In this document: piece by piece, positions 1-10,962 of the stretch
Position numbering within the stretch: position 1 is the stretch's first letter
Layout of the letters: each line of letters starts with the position of its first letter
Assembly (NCBI GenBank): GCA_029747015.1
Contig: JAKOGI010000181.1
Coordinates: 462,501 to 526,500 of the forward strand
Length of the DNA stretch: 64,000 bases
Reading direction: 5' to 3'
From: Carnegiea gigantea
Lineage: Eukaryota; Streptophyta; Magnoliopsida; Caryophyllales; Cactaceae
Translations under genes and position numbers: made by a program
Notes under the pieces: model-generated
What the model was told of the DNA's origin: nothing
Databases searched by the model: none
What the model saw: only the letters and a program-made list of their open reading frames with translations

Positions 1-170
1 TTCAAAAGTAGAACTCTTAGTAAGCGGTCTCTATTAGAGTCCGTTTTAGATGTTGGTCTCAAAATCTGGTTTCAATTACATACGGCTTGGGATGGTCTCT
101 AACTTTGATCTCAAAAATAAAATTAGAAACCGCCTTTGATTTCGGTCTCTAAAATTTGGTCTCCAATGGA
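1..170. repeat. GGTCTC-rich short repeat cluster
   Basis: Short words of the type GGTCTCTAA or GGTCTCAAA recur about six times in 170 bases, in the same orientation and with irregular spacing. Such clusters are common as subterminal repeats of CACTA or Mutator-type DNA transposons, but no terminal inverted repeat is visible because the window starts here. The family is not assigned. Confidence 0.4.
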
Positions 171-1774
171 CTGCTTTATTGTAGTGAAACCTTGGCTATT
201 AGATATCTCCTTGCTGACCTTGGGCCTGTTTGAAGCCGTATTCTTTTTCACGATTGTGAGCGATAAAGCTATAACCTATAGCTCCTTACTACTTCTTACA
301 ACTCCTTTGCGCTCTAACAAATTCTTACAGTTTTTTTGGCATATTCTTAGATATCCTTGCAACTTCATTATGTCTCCTTACATCCTCTCACATCTTCTTT
401 ATAATAATTATTGACTAATGTATTTTTTTGTGCTTATTTATGACATGTTTAATTTTATGATAAATGTTCTTTAACATTCTAGTTGCCATTTTTTTTCTCA
501 TGTTTGTTCAATGTATAGAATGTTTGTGCAAACATTATTTTTTTACATACTATTAATTTGAGGAATTTTTATATATTTTTATGAACATATAAGTTCAAAA
601 TTATTATGGTAAATATAATATTTGTTCAATAAATATAACATGATAAACCTATATGTTGAATTGAATTATGTTTCAGAGCAAGTATAAAGTGAGTAAACAT
701 GCATTTCAAATTATAATACAAACATTTCATTCATGTTTGAGTTTCAACGTGAATTATATAAAAATAGTCACCATAGGCAATGAAAATATTTCAGTTATTT
801 CATCCCTAAGTTGATGTGTTAGGGTCAAATTCTCTTATTTTTTTTCATCTCTCTTTTTCTCTAATTAAACAAAAAAAATAGAAAAACTATAGTTATCTTT
901 ATTTTCTAAATTTTTACATTTCATGAATGCTTCCTTAATATTTTCACGAGTTTATTTTTATAATATTTTTGGTAATGTTATCTTAAAATAATTAATTTTA
1001 ATTTGTTAAACTTAAATAGCTTTTAATTTTAAGGTATCTATTCAACGCTGTTGAGAAAACTTGTTATTTTATCTTCAAGAGTTTATTTTAATTAAAGGGA
1101 CTCTTTTATTTGCTTATAGAGAGGTGAAATTGATGTTTCAAAAAAATCAAGTTTAAACATATTTCATTCTATAAATTTGCGGTCAAATATTTATTTTATT
1201 GTTATTTGGTTGGCTTGTTAAAGGGTTATTCTCATAAATTATATTATTTAACTAGTATTTGAGTTCATCCAGAATCAAAAATTTATTTGTTTCTATATAT
1301 GAAGAAATAATTTATTTGGTGAAGTATAAAATTAATTTCCTAAAGTATCACTAGCATATTACATGTAATTTGTTTTCACGAAATATCCATTTCACAAATC
1401 ATACATTAAATATTAATAATTTTACGTGCATGTCTAAAAATTTATATGTATAGAACTTTTTAATAATTTTACAAATGCTTACATCTATCCTTACATCTTC
1501 TTACATATTCTTACAATTGGTTAAAATTATTCACAGTTCTTACAATTCCTTACACAGTCTTACAGATCTTTATATTTTCTTATAACTTACAGTTGTATCT
1601 TATCGTAAAAAAAAACAAACCCTTACTGGTCTGGTCAAGGTGTTGTGTGACAACATCAACGTTACTCATATTGCAACAAATTCCACTCTTCACCGTCAAA
1701 GCAAGCACATCAAGATAGGTTATTATTTTGTTAGTGAGTGTGTTGCTCACAATGATTTGATAATATGGTATGTA
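171..1774. other. AT-rich DNA, no gene seen
   Basis: This stretch is strongly AT-rich. It contains many TTACA/CTTACA words between about 1470 and 1590 but no coherent reading frame or recognisable protein. The short frame at 136-414 has no family resemblance. I see no supported feature. Confidence 0.5.
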
Positions 1775-1782
1775 CCCACTCA

Positions 1783-2396
1783 TAGGGGTGAGCAAGGTTC
1801 TTGGGTAACCTGAAACCTATTCGAAACTAGTCAAACCGTTTCATTTTCGATTCCTAAAAAGGAGGGAATGGTCCAATCAGTTCCGGTTTGCATTCTCAAA
1901 AAAAATATCTGGAATCGGAACACGGAATTTGTTTAGTTTGAGAGAAATAATTTATTTTGATTTTTTATTACCTTTTCTTTTGTTTCTTTATTCTTTTTCT
2001 ATTTGATTTTTTTCCCCTATGAAATTTGACTCTTCACATAGGGAATTTAATGCAAGATAAGTTAATTTTCTACTACTAATTGAAGGATGAATCATTATAT
2101 TTTTCTAATAGCCAACTAAGATAAATAAAATGCAAACTTGATGAATTAACTTTATTGTTTGTGTAAACATAGAAGATGAGGTAGGGGAAAAAAAAATCAA
2201 ATATCCACTCCCCCCTCTAAATAAATAAGAAACTTTAATTTATTATGTCCTAAAATTTCGACGTTAGGCATGATAGGTACCCAGGAATCAGAACCAAAAC
2301 TTGAAGTTTCAGTTCTAGTTCTCAGAAGTTGGGAACCAGTTTGACCTGTTCCGGTTCTCAATTTTTAGAGCGGGCATCTAGAACCGCTCACCTCAA
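1783..2396. mobile_element. hAT-like non-autonomous element A
   Basis: The 614-bp unit starts TAGGGGTGAGC and ends GCTCACCTCAA, giving imperfect terminal inverted repeats of about 18 bp that continue into a GGTTCT word. It is flanked by CCCACTCA (1775-1782) and CCTATTTA (2397-2404). These 8-bp flanks agree at five positions and differ only by C-to-T changes, which fits an old hAT target duplication decayed at methylated cytosines. Near both ends are GGTTCC/GGAACC-type words, typical of hAT subterminal repeats. No transposase is encoded. The same end signature occurs in the element at 23820-24529. Confidence 0.65.
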
Positions 2397-2404
2397 CCTA
2401 TTTA

Positions 2405-3326
2405 GCAATGGTTAGCATATATTTTTACAAAGGCTGACTAACAAATTTTTATCTGTAAAGTTCAATTCTCCGCTCAAATTGTGGAGGCTTTTTAATAGAC
2501 TTTAAGGATAATATTGTCACTGTTTGATTTTTATAAATACCATGACAGGACTCCTAGTGTAGATAATACATTTGATTTAATTTTCTTGTATTTCACATAT
2601 ATGAGTTATAATCCCGGTTTTCGGCAGAGAAGTCATTGAAGACATTTGCCCCGGTATCATATGCCAAGTCCGCAGCTATCGAAGGGGCTATGTAAACAAC
2701 TCTTGATAGCGAAATGATAAATATTTTAGGACATTTTTTAAGTGTCTTGTTTTGATTTAAATTTTATATTATCATGTTTTTAAATTTAAAAAAAGGGTAT
2801 GATTAAATAGTGAAAATGTATTGCAACTTATAAATTATGTAAAGTCATCTTTTTATCTATAATTTACTGCATTTTTAAAATACATATCTTATATGTTCTC
2901 GCAAGTAGAATTGATTCGATTAGGGTATCATTGGAATACTTTTGTCAATGTAGCTGGCGAATATTTGAGGTTAGCAATTTATAATTAAGTGTTATTATTA
3001 AAAATTTGATGATTTTAAATCATAAAACATGTTAGCTAAAGATGATGCAAGACATTTAACACTGTCTTCTAATAAGACATATATCATTACCTTTTTTAAT
3101 ATAATGAAAAGTTACATTTTAGACTAGAGTGCAAGAATCGACAACAAACACTGATTAATTATATCCGACTAATTAATTTTAATAATGCATGGTGTATCTC
3201 TGACACTAATTTCTATAGCTAGCAAAAATCTATCTGATTTGATTGTCTGAATTTATTTAAGTCGGAAAAATAGGGTATGACCTTGAAATTTTTGTCTAAA
3301 TTAAAATTCAGACATTAGTCTGGTTT
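2405..3326. other. AT-rich DNA, no gene seen
   Basis: No frame, terminal repeat or known motif could be supported here. A less AT-rich patch at about 2620-2700 does not translate into a recognisable protein. Confidence 0.45.
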
Positions 3327-4347
3327 GCAAGGACGGAGCTACATTGGGGTAAGGGGGGTCAATTGACCCAGCTTTTTGGGGAAAAAAAATTAAATATGAG
3401 ATTTTTTTTGGGATAAAAAAATATTTCTATATTATTTTGTTCAGACATATATTGCGAACTTGTGCTTGCCTGCATGGTTGATTGCCCCCTCCTTGTTTCA
3501 ATCGGTTGCAGGTTGGATTCTTGCTAGTTGCTTCCAGGCCCTTTATATGTTTATTTTTTTTTTTTTTGAGTTTTGGAACTTTATTTGATTTCGCAGCTCA
3601 CCTCAGCCAGCCCCTGCCCACTCTCTCTCTCACTCTCTGACTCTGAGGTTAGCCGCCGGCCGACGCCGCAGTCCGCTGGCCGCTAGGCCCGCCTTTACTC
3701 CTCCTCAGCTCTCCTCCTAACTCCTAAATCTCAACTCCCAATTTGAGGCAATTCTCAAAAATACTCAATTTTTGTTTTTAATTTTGTTATTTTGTAAATA
3801 ATTATGTTTATTTCACTGATTGTAGTTAGATTTGTGTCAAATAATTCATTAACTTAGTGAATTACTCATGATTCATTGATTGAAAAATAATGATTTTAAT
3901 CTAATTTTCTTCTTGGTTGAAGATTTAAAATTAGGCTAATTTTGTTTGTAATTACTTTCTTGTTTATGTTTAGTTTACTAATTTTTATTGAATTGTGTTG
4001 AATAAGTGGTTAATTTAGAGATTTACTCATCAATTAAAAAACTAGATTTTGCCCTTCTTGATTGATAATTTAGAAATTAGAATTGGGGTAATTTATTGGT
4101 TGTTGTTTGTTTATTTATGTTAAATTTATTTACTTTAGGCAAATTTGTGTTTGTTTATGATAAACAACAATTATCCTAATTCTAATTCCTAAATTCTCAA
4201 TCAAGAAAGGCAAAATCTAATTTTGTAAATAATTAATTTAAATTATTTTGTAAATAATTATGTTTATGATTTACTAAAAACCATGAACCTAATCTCGCCC
4301 CCCACCTAATCTCACCCCCCCGGGGTTAAATCCTGGCTCCGCCCAGG
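3327..4347. mobile_element. Non-autonomous DNA element with foldback
   Basis: The left end carries GGACGGAGCTA and the right end TGGCTCCGCCC, an imperfect inverted repeat of a type common on plant hAT-like elements. Both ends are followed inwards by a run of G or C (GGGGTAAGGGGGG and CCCCCCCGGGG). Between them lie a GC-rich, CT-microsatellite-like block at about 3600-3720 that resembles captured 5' untranslated sequence, and an inverted repeat at 4040-4222. No target duplication was found at the assumed borders, so the exact ends are uncertain. Confidence 0.5.
4040..4222. repeat. Imperfect inverted repeat, ~60-bp arms
   Basis: The arm at about 4040-4109 pairs with the reverse complement of about 4163-4222. 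Both contain the words AGATTTTGCC, TTCTTGATTGA and TTAGAATT in the same order on opposite strands. The spacer is about 50 bases. A transcript would form a long imperfect stem, a shape that can feed small-RNA processing; no transcription evidence is available. Confidence 0.7.
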
Positions 4348-5639
4348 ATTAAAATACTGGTCAAGTTAGGTCAGGTCGGGTCTTGGTTTAGGCATTGAGG
4401 TTCGGGTTGTCATAATTTTTAAACCATTTGGGGTTCATATAAATTCGGACAATTGGACAATCATGTTCGGACATTAGACAACTAGATTTGTGTGCAATTT
4501 TGATCCAAATAATTCCCTAAAAGCTTTTATAAAGACAATTTCGAACAATCAGGTTCAGGCATTGAAGAATCAGATTCGGATTCAATCACACAATATTTCA
4601 GTCAAAATTTTTAAGAATTGTATTATAAATTCAAATATTCGAATATGAGCTCGAGTCTAATGAGAATATCCAATTTATAATTAGGACGAGATTCAAATAT
4701 AAATTTTTTTTCATGCAAATATCTAATTTATCCAACTCAAATCGATTCGAATCCTAATTTTACGGCCCCTTACTCATTTCCTGGCCCTGGCCTCCTACAT
4801 GGCGCGCAAATATTTAGAAAGCTTTAGAGTGTGGTGACTGGTCTATGCGAGTGGCAAGTGGCACTGCGATAAAGTGGGGAGAACCTACTCTAAATCTGTA
4901 GTTCTGTACACAAGCTACTATGGGCTGACTGCGTCGGCCTATCTATTGAATCAAGTTTCCGACAAATCGATCAATGATGACGGGCCTTCATGCAAAAATC
5001 CAAATCTAATAATCCAACAAAAAAAGAAAAAATAAACAAGGAAAAAAGAAATCAAATCTGAACCGATGTCTATAACTCGATAATTCGGAGCGTTGCATGC
5101 AGATAGAATATAAAAATTCAATACAATAATTTTGAAATTACGTTGCACAATTATATAAGGACTAGTTGTCTTAAATTTTAGATTCAAAAGCAATTAATTG
5201 TCTACTATTTTATAAAAAGAAGCACTGAATTAGAAATGTACTTTACTTTAATTTAATATAATGTGCCCTGATAAAAAATTATTTAGGACGAGTCATGAAT
5301 TAAATTTAGTAATTTAGGGGCATAATAATTACAATCAACTTCAGTTCTCCAATTTATAATACTATATAACTAAAAAATAACTTATATGCAAAGGATCGAG
5401 GAGGATCATAACCTTTTTTAATCAACTAAGAGCTCCACCCTTCATTAGTACCTGACCCCGTTAAAATAAAAGGAGTAATCGCCCACTTCTGATAAAAGAA
5501 AAGAGATACCAACCAAAAATTCTAGAGAAGACATACTCTTTAACAGGGTTCTAGCGAAATAAATCTAGACTTACGCTGTCAACAATCTTTTACTTAGATA
5601 ATTCTGAGTCCTAGAAAGATATCTAAGATACTTAAATTA
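4348..5639. other. Degenerate repeat DNA, no gene seen
   Basis: The stretch 4350-4760 is rich in GGTCAGG/CGGGT-like and TTCGGAC words reminiscent of decayed small DNA transposons, but no ends could be defined. The rest is AT-rich with no convincing coding potential. Confidence 0.4.
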
Positions 5640-6178
5640 TTCGGTGTCATTGAAAAATATTATAAGATATGTTCCATTTTGTAGTTGTATCTAAGAAAAT
5701 ATCTAAGATATGTAACTATAAGTCTTATAGTTTTTAGACATTTGTCCACTTTTTTTGACCACATTTTAAGGAGGTAGAACTAATATAATAGGGGACTAGG
5801 CGTCCTTATGTAGGCAGCCTCACAAAAACATAAGACACTACATGAGAGTGAAAAGGAGAACTCCTTATAAAGTAAGACAGGTCTCCCATATATTTTGAGT
5901 GTAAGTCTTATGTAATTAGTCTTCCCCACTCTTTGAACATTTTTTATAGATTATAATAAAAGTGTTGTTTTTACTGCGGTGTACCACTTAGCCTCTCTTT
6001 CTAAACAAGTGGTTTCACAACAAGGTTTGGGAGCCTTGTTTGAGCTAGCTTTGATTTGCTGTTTTCAATCAGGGACCAAAGTATAGGAAAGACTCTGCCA
6101 GCACAGTCAGGGACTGAGAGAGTTGCTAGCTTGGGACCACATATTCTTGGTTAAGTGTTGGGTGCTTATTAAGTTACT
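5640..6178 (+). other. Possible copia LTR end and leader
   Basis: This sequence lies directly upstream of a Ty1/copia-type gag relic. It has a TATA-like stretch near 5867, an AATAAAAG polyadenylation-like word near 5957 and GGTTTCACAACAAGG near 6011, arranged as expected for the end of an LTR and the leader of a copia element. No second LTR is present in the window, so this is inferred from position only. Confidence 0.3.
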
Positions 6179-6790
6179 ATGGTAGATCTTTTGGCCTCAA
6201 CTAGCTCACTCAAGAAGCTCTATTGGAGCAATTATAGTACTTGGTCTACACATATTAAATACTATTTGAAAGGACAAGATTACGGAATATCATTAGTGGT
6301 GATGAAAAAACTGCACCAACAGATCCAAAGGAGAAAAGGATGTGGGAGATCAAGGCAAGAAATGCTATATATATTATCTTTGTCAAAGTGGAGGATGCAT
6401 TTCCACATTGGATCAAGGATTATAAGACATCAAATGACACTTGGCGTATCTTAGAAATACTCTTCACAAAGAAGAATGAAGTCAAGTTACAACAACTGGA
6501 GAATGAGGTCATGCCTATCAAATAAGGAGACATAAGTTGTGAGTTAATACTTTACAAAAGTTAAATCCCGCTGTGTTGACCCCGGATTGAGCAAGTCAAA
6601 CCCCTTTAGCAACTCGGCATTGGAACCCAAATGTATTGGTCTTGTCATAGCAACCCGGGATTGCGCAAGCCAAACCCCTTTAGCAGAATTAAAAAGTATC
6701 TTAGTTAGCGAAGAGACGTAGACAAATAAATGTCCAAGGTCTCAATAAAAGAGGGAGAAAAGTCAGCCTTTACAAAAAGCAAAGCACCTC
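6179..6790 (+). pseudogene. gag: Ty1/copia gag relic (UBN2-like)
   Basis: Two overlapping frames read as the N-terminal gag region of a plant Ty1/copia element. The first gives a start followed by an SNYSTWSTHIKYYLKGQD-type motif. From about 6340 the second frame gives WEIKARNAIYII, a central DTWRILE motif and KLQQLENE. This is the gag-polypeptide (UBN2) family, which forms the particle that packages element RNA. A frameshift near 6330 separates the halves. Further weak similarity, including an LAELKSILVSEET-like stretch, continues to about 6790 with stops. No protease, integrase or reverse transcriptase follows, so this is a truncated, dead copy. Confidence 0.65.
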
Positions 6791-6854
6791 AAGCCTAAGG
6801 TATGGGTGTGAAACGGTACAATGATGTTAGTGAATCATCGAGAAGAAGGGAAAC

Positions 6855-7257
6855 ATTTACATTTGGGATCATTGAACTTTAGTATATTAATTTGTAGGAC
6901 CAACATTTCTAAAAGTGAACTGTTGAGAGCATTGAGTTATTATGTAATAAACTTTTGAAGGACAAATCACTATTGAACTTTTTACAAGTTTCCCAAAATT
7001 TTTCATATTTGCAAACTCCACCCCAAATCCTTAAAAGCTTAATTTCGAAAATTTTAAATTTGTGTATGTGATATTCTACTCATCAATACTACTCGAAACC
7101 CTATTTAATATGGTATCAAAGTCACGAGACCAAAAATAATCAAGAAAATTAAGATTAATTTGTAGTTAATTAAGCTAATCAATTGTGTTTAATGCTTAAA
7201 TCGTCATCTTCTTGTCCAGCTTATAATTATTCACATTGTGCACTGGCCAGAAGGAAC
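6855..7257 (+). repeat. Dispersed repeat A, copy 1, with primer-site-like word
   Basis: This stretch matches 18262-18650 in order and orientation, with shared words such as TAATGTTTAATGCTT-like and AGAAGGAACCA at the ends. Near 7112 it has ATGGTATCAAAGTCACGAGA, resembling the initiator-tRNA-Met primer site TGGTATCAGAGC; copy 2 has TGGTACCAGAGCCACATGA. Such a site marks reverse-transcribing elements (LTR retrotransposons or plant pararetroviruses). The two copies flank a capsid-like relic if the CACTA insertion between them is removed. Confidence 0.6.
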
Positions 7258-7430
7258 CACATGAATAGCATCACAATTAAACTATATCACTTATATAGTT
7301 TTATAATTAAAAGTCGAATTAGCAAAAATTAAGACTGAAGTTGAGTAGATTAAGAAACAATTGTCTGTAATCTATATCTCTTTATTTAACGAGATTAGAT
7401 ATAGTGGAAAATCTAATTTAAGAATTAGCT

Positions 7431-7660
7431 CACTACTAGAAAATTGCTTTCTAACGACGAAACAAATCATCATTACAAGCCTAAATTACCATCGTTAAAA
7501 CCTTTAACGATCAAAAAAAAAGTTGGTCGTCGTCTGTTGTTATTGGTCCCATCGTTAAAAATTTTGACGATGTCTTAAAATGTTCGTTGTTGCTATCAAC
7601 AACGACGATGCAATTTTTTGTTGTCATCAATTAACCAACAACAATGAACTATTAATTGGC
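7431..7660. repeat. CACTA subterminal repeats, left
   Basis: About eight copies of ACGA, CGTTAAAA and AACGACGA words in both orientations lie within 230 bases of the terminal CACTACTAGAAAA. They include CCATCGTTAAAA, TTTTGACGATG and CAACAACGACGATG. These arrays are the usual transposase-binding region of CACTA elements. Confidence 0.6.
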
Positions 7661-9057
7661 AATAACAAGCAAATAATGCCGCATTAATCTAAGGACCGGA
7701 TACTATATTACTACTTATTAATGACGTATTTTTCTCATTGTTGGACATTTCATCGTGGTAAAGCATCATTGTGATATGTAACAACTAAATTTGGCTGATC
7801 ATGATGATGAATGAGAATGATGGCATAATTCTTTTAGTTCTTTATATAAGAAAAAAGAAAGCTAATCATAAGACCAACTGAAATCCACGATACCATTCAT
7901 CATACATATTAACTTAAGAATATATATTACAAGGTTTATACTCTAGTAACATAAAAACTATCATTACTAAAAACTAACTACACGTCTCAAAATGGAAAGT
8001 CAAAATACATTTCATTGTGTCCAAGAGAAAAAAAGTAATTATACACATCCAAAATACATGAGTAGAGAGTGACGATCCCAGTTCTTCAAACCCCTATATA
8101 TAGAAAGAAGAAAACAGTAAGCATTCGGCCTGTAAGCTCAAAGGACCTCATACAATGGATCACTTACACCAATGATGTAAGCAGAAACCAACAGTTAAAT
8201 CAAGTCAAACTAAAAATCAGTCACAAGAAGCTATAGCATAAAACAGCTTTATAGAGATACCAATACCATATTATCTAGCCTTGCATTCTCCACTGCATTA
8301 TTCAGAGGGAAAGAGCAAAAGGCGAAGGAAAAGGCAATGTACAGACACAGACACATATAGAAAGAGTAGACAAAGAAAACCATAGTTAAGGACTCCATTC
8401 CGTAAAAAAAGAGAAGAACTAGGAAAAGCAAAGTACATAGTGTATCTTGATGAAGACCATTCTTTTTACTGTCAAATATCAGTGAGTGTTCCCACACTAT
8501 ATGTATTCTGAAAACATAAAGACGTGGCTGTATAATTGAAAAGAAAAACAAATATTCTCAAACTAATATCAATGGCTTAGTTGGGATGGACATTGACATT
8601 GTGCAACCATTGCATCCTCTTAGTCCACTGTTTAAAAAAGTATTACTCAATGTAAGGCAACTTCAGCAAAACATGAACTGCCAGTGAATCTTGATACATG
8701 CCATCCCACAAAAGCTAATCAAAGTCAACAATCTAATTGACAAAGCAACATATACAACTACACATTTACACTATGACCCGCAAATATCATGAGCCAGATT
8801 TCACAAGCATAGAAAAGGCTTTTGACAACAAAGTTCCACATGAACTACCCAAATACCCAGTAACCTTTAAAAGATTAAATCAGACTCATCGAATTCCATA
8901 TCTCATAATAATAATGGGCACAAATTAGTCAACATAGGGGACACCAATTTGGGCAAAATTTTGAATTGAAAAATTCAAATTTGCAATTAAAAAACTTCAT
9001 ACGAGTCAAGTAATTTCTTGGGATTAAAAGGGAAGGAAAGCTATTTTAGAGAGATAC
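7661..9057 (-). other. CACTA interior, possible captured gene 3' part
   Basis: This is not recognisable as transposase. On the minus strand it lies downstream of two exon-like blocks (9058-9137 and 9249-9290), so it may be intron and 3' end of the same captured host gene. A 100-codon minus-strand frame at 8249-8551 is hydrophobic and unassigned; I do not call it a gene. Confidence 0.3.
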
Positions 9058-9290
9058 CTCAATCTTGACACGCTTTAATCATGCTTCTGGATCAATCTTT
9101 AGCACAAGGCATAGGACATCGAAAGTTCGACCAGACCCTAAAACAAAATTAAAGCCACAAGGTGTTCCTCTTTACTCGTCATGACACGTAGGAACATTCA
9201 AATTCAACGGAATTAGAGACGAAGGGGGTAGAGAAGGGTGAGAATTACCTGCAGATTAAAGGAATCAACGTTGTTTCCTTGCCAAATATA
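9058..9290 (-). pseudogene. Captured host gene fragment, two exon-like blocks
   Basis: On the minus strand an exon-like block ends CTGCAG at 9249 and is followed by GTAATT. A 111-bp interval then ends in TTTTAG at 9138, and a second block runs from 9137 to 9058 and is followed by GTATCT. The second block reads SGRTFDVLCLVLKIDPEA, a stop, then LKRVKIE. GT/AG borders on both sides and an open frame with one stop suggest fragments of a real spliced gene rather than transposon coding sequence. I do not recognise the protein. Its position inside a CACTA element suggests transduplication. Confidence 0.4.
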
Positions 9291-9403
9291 TGTGAAAGCA
9301 AGAAACTAAAACTGATTAAGAACAACTAGATCTGTAAATTATGTCAATCATGGATGGGAATTCAAGTAGATGTTCTTATAATCTTCTTTTTGGTTCCCCC
9401 ACG

Positions 9404-10962
9404 TGATGTATGTCTTAAGGAAGGAAGAGCCTCCAAACTAACACACATCAAAAGAGATCAAAAATGCAAAGGTTTGAGTCGTACCAAGGTGGCACGGTCG
9501 TGCTTAGGAGCACGGGTAGGCCGTGCCACTTTTCTGATTGTGGAAGCTGAAATGCTCTCACTTGAGCCCGGTTGAGTGTCCTTGGTGTTAGACGTGTTTG
9601 CTTGGCTTTTTGGTTGCTGTAAACCGTGGAATGGGATGGAATGAAGGGTATGAGGGATGAGAGAGTGAGGGGATTTGAGGGAACTTCAAAGTAAGAGATT
9701 ATTAACTTGTAAACTTAAGCTAATAATCTTACCTTAATCCTCTCTTAACCTGGTTGTTTGTGAGCAAAAGTAGGATAGGCTAAACTCAATGAATGGATAC
9801 AGAAACACCACCAATCCTTGAGTTTAAGGCCCTTAAACTTGATTAAGATACAGATATCACCACTTAATCAAGGTTAAGACTTGACTTGAACACCACCTTA
9901 ATTGGCCTAATTAAGGATAAGCAAGCAAGAATTTGAGAGAAAAAGCTTTCAAGCTTTCAATCTGATTTTCATTCAACAAATGCTGAGTTCCTTGCCATGG
10001 CCGTGCATTCCTTTAGTAAGCATGTCAAGCAAGCACACAAGCAAGCAAGTACCTTACTAATCCTTTTCTTCCTAGGGAGGAAAGGTCTTAATTAGCTAAA
10101 CACACCCGGTTTAGAGTAAACCGGTTGTCACCTAGGTTTAGCTAGCTTAATTACATCCTCTAACATTAAGGAAAGCAAGACAAATGATGTTTACATTGTA
10201 ATCAGCTTAAACATAAACCAAAGCAGCTGATAAACCTTCTCTCTTGCCATTGGACAGCCGAAAAGGGGACAAGTGCTTTACGGCTAGCCAATTACAAAGA
10301 GGGGACATCTTCCATGGCAGCTTCTCTCCCATTGGTCGTTCTTCTCAAGGTTGCAGCTCATCATTGGGACTTTGGGATGTGTGCCCAGCCTTGAGGGGCG
10401 TGCCATATCTGTTGAAGTGAAGAAAACCCACCGGAGAAGGCAAAATAAAATCGGATTGCTGAACCGGGTTCTTGGGCAGTTTTGTGGCCGGTTTTGGGGC
10501 TTGGTTTAACCTTGACAAAAGTGAGTTTGACTCTGGTTTTAACCCATGGGAAGAAAGTTTAGGATGTGTTTAAACCCTCCCAACCAAGAAATTAAGCTTA
10601 AACAAAGTTTAAGTGGTGTTTTCAAGCTAAAAGAAAAAATCGTGCAGATTAGGTGCAATTCTGACTGGTTTGACAAAACACCTTGTTCCTCCTTTCTTTG
10701 ACTTGGATAGTGGTGAACTAACTTTGGGACATGAAAGGGGACATCTTAAGGTTTATCAAAATGCAAAAGTTAAGGACTTAATTCTCCTTAAAGCTTAGAA
10801 ATCAAGTGCACAAAACCAGGTAAGGTTTGGTTCTTGAACCCGTGTGCACCTCCTTGGGATGTTTGGACAATTTGGACCATGGCTTGTATCTTGGAGCTTG
10901 TATTGGACCTTGATTGACTTGTTGGGCCTTCTTCATTGCTAATGGTGGTGGGGACTACATCA
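9404..10962 (-). repeat. 3' LTR of CRM-like element
   Basis: This 1559-bp LTR has TGATG...CATCA termini in element orientation. It matches 15511-17031 almost throughout. It encodes the last 58 codons of the pol frame. It holds a 38-bp segment, bounded by GTGCAC repeats at about 10806-10849, that is absent from the 5' LTR. A palindromic GTGGCACGGTCGTGC word (plus strand) lies at 9489-9503. Confidence 0.92.

Noticed and set aside
136..414. 92-codon frame near the left edge
   Set aside because: Hydrophobic, no recognisable family, AT-rich context; could be chance.
8249..8551. 100-codon minus-strand frame inside the CACTA element
   Set aside because: No transposase motif and no similarity seen; more likely intron or UTR of captured sequence.
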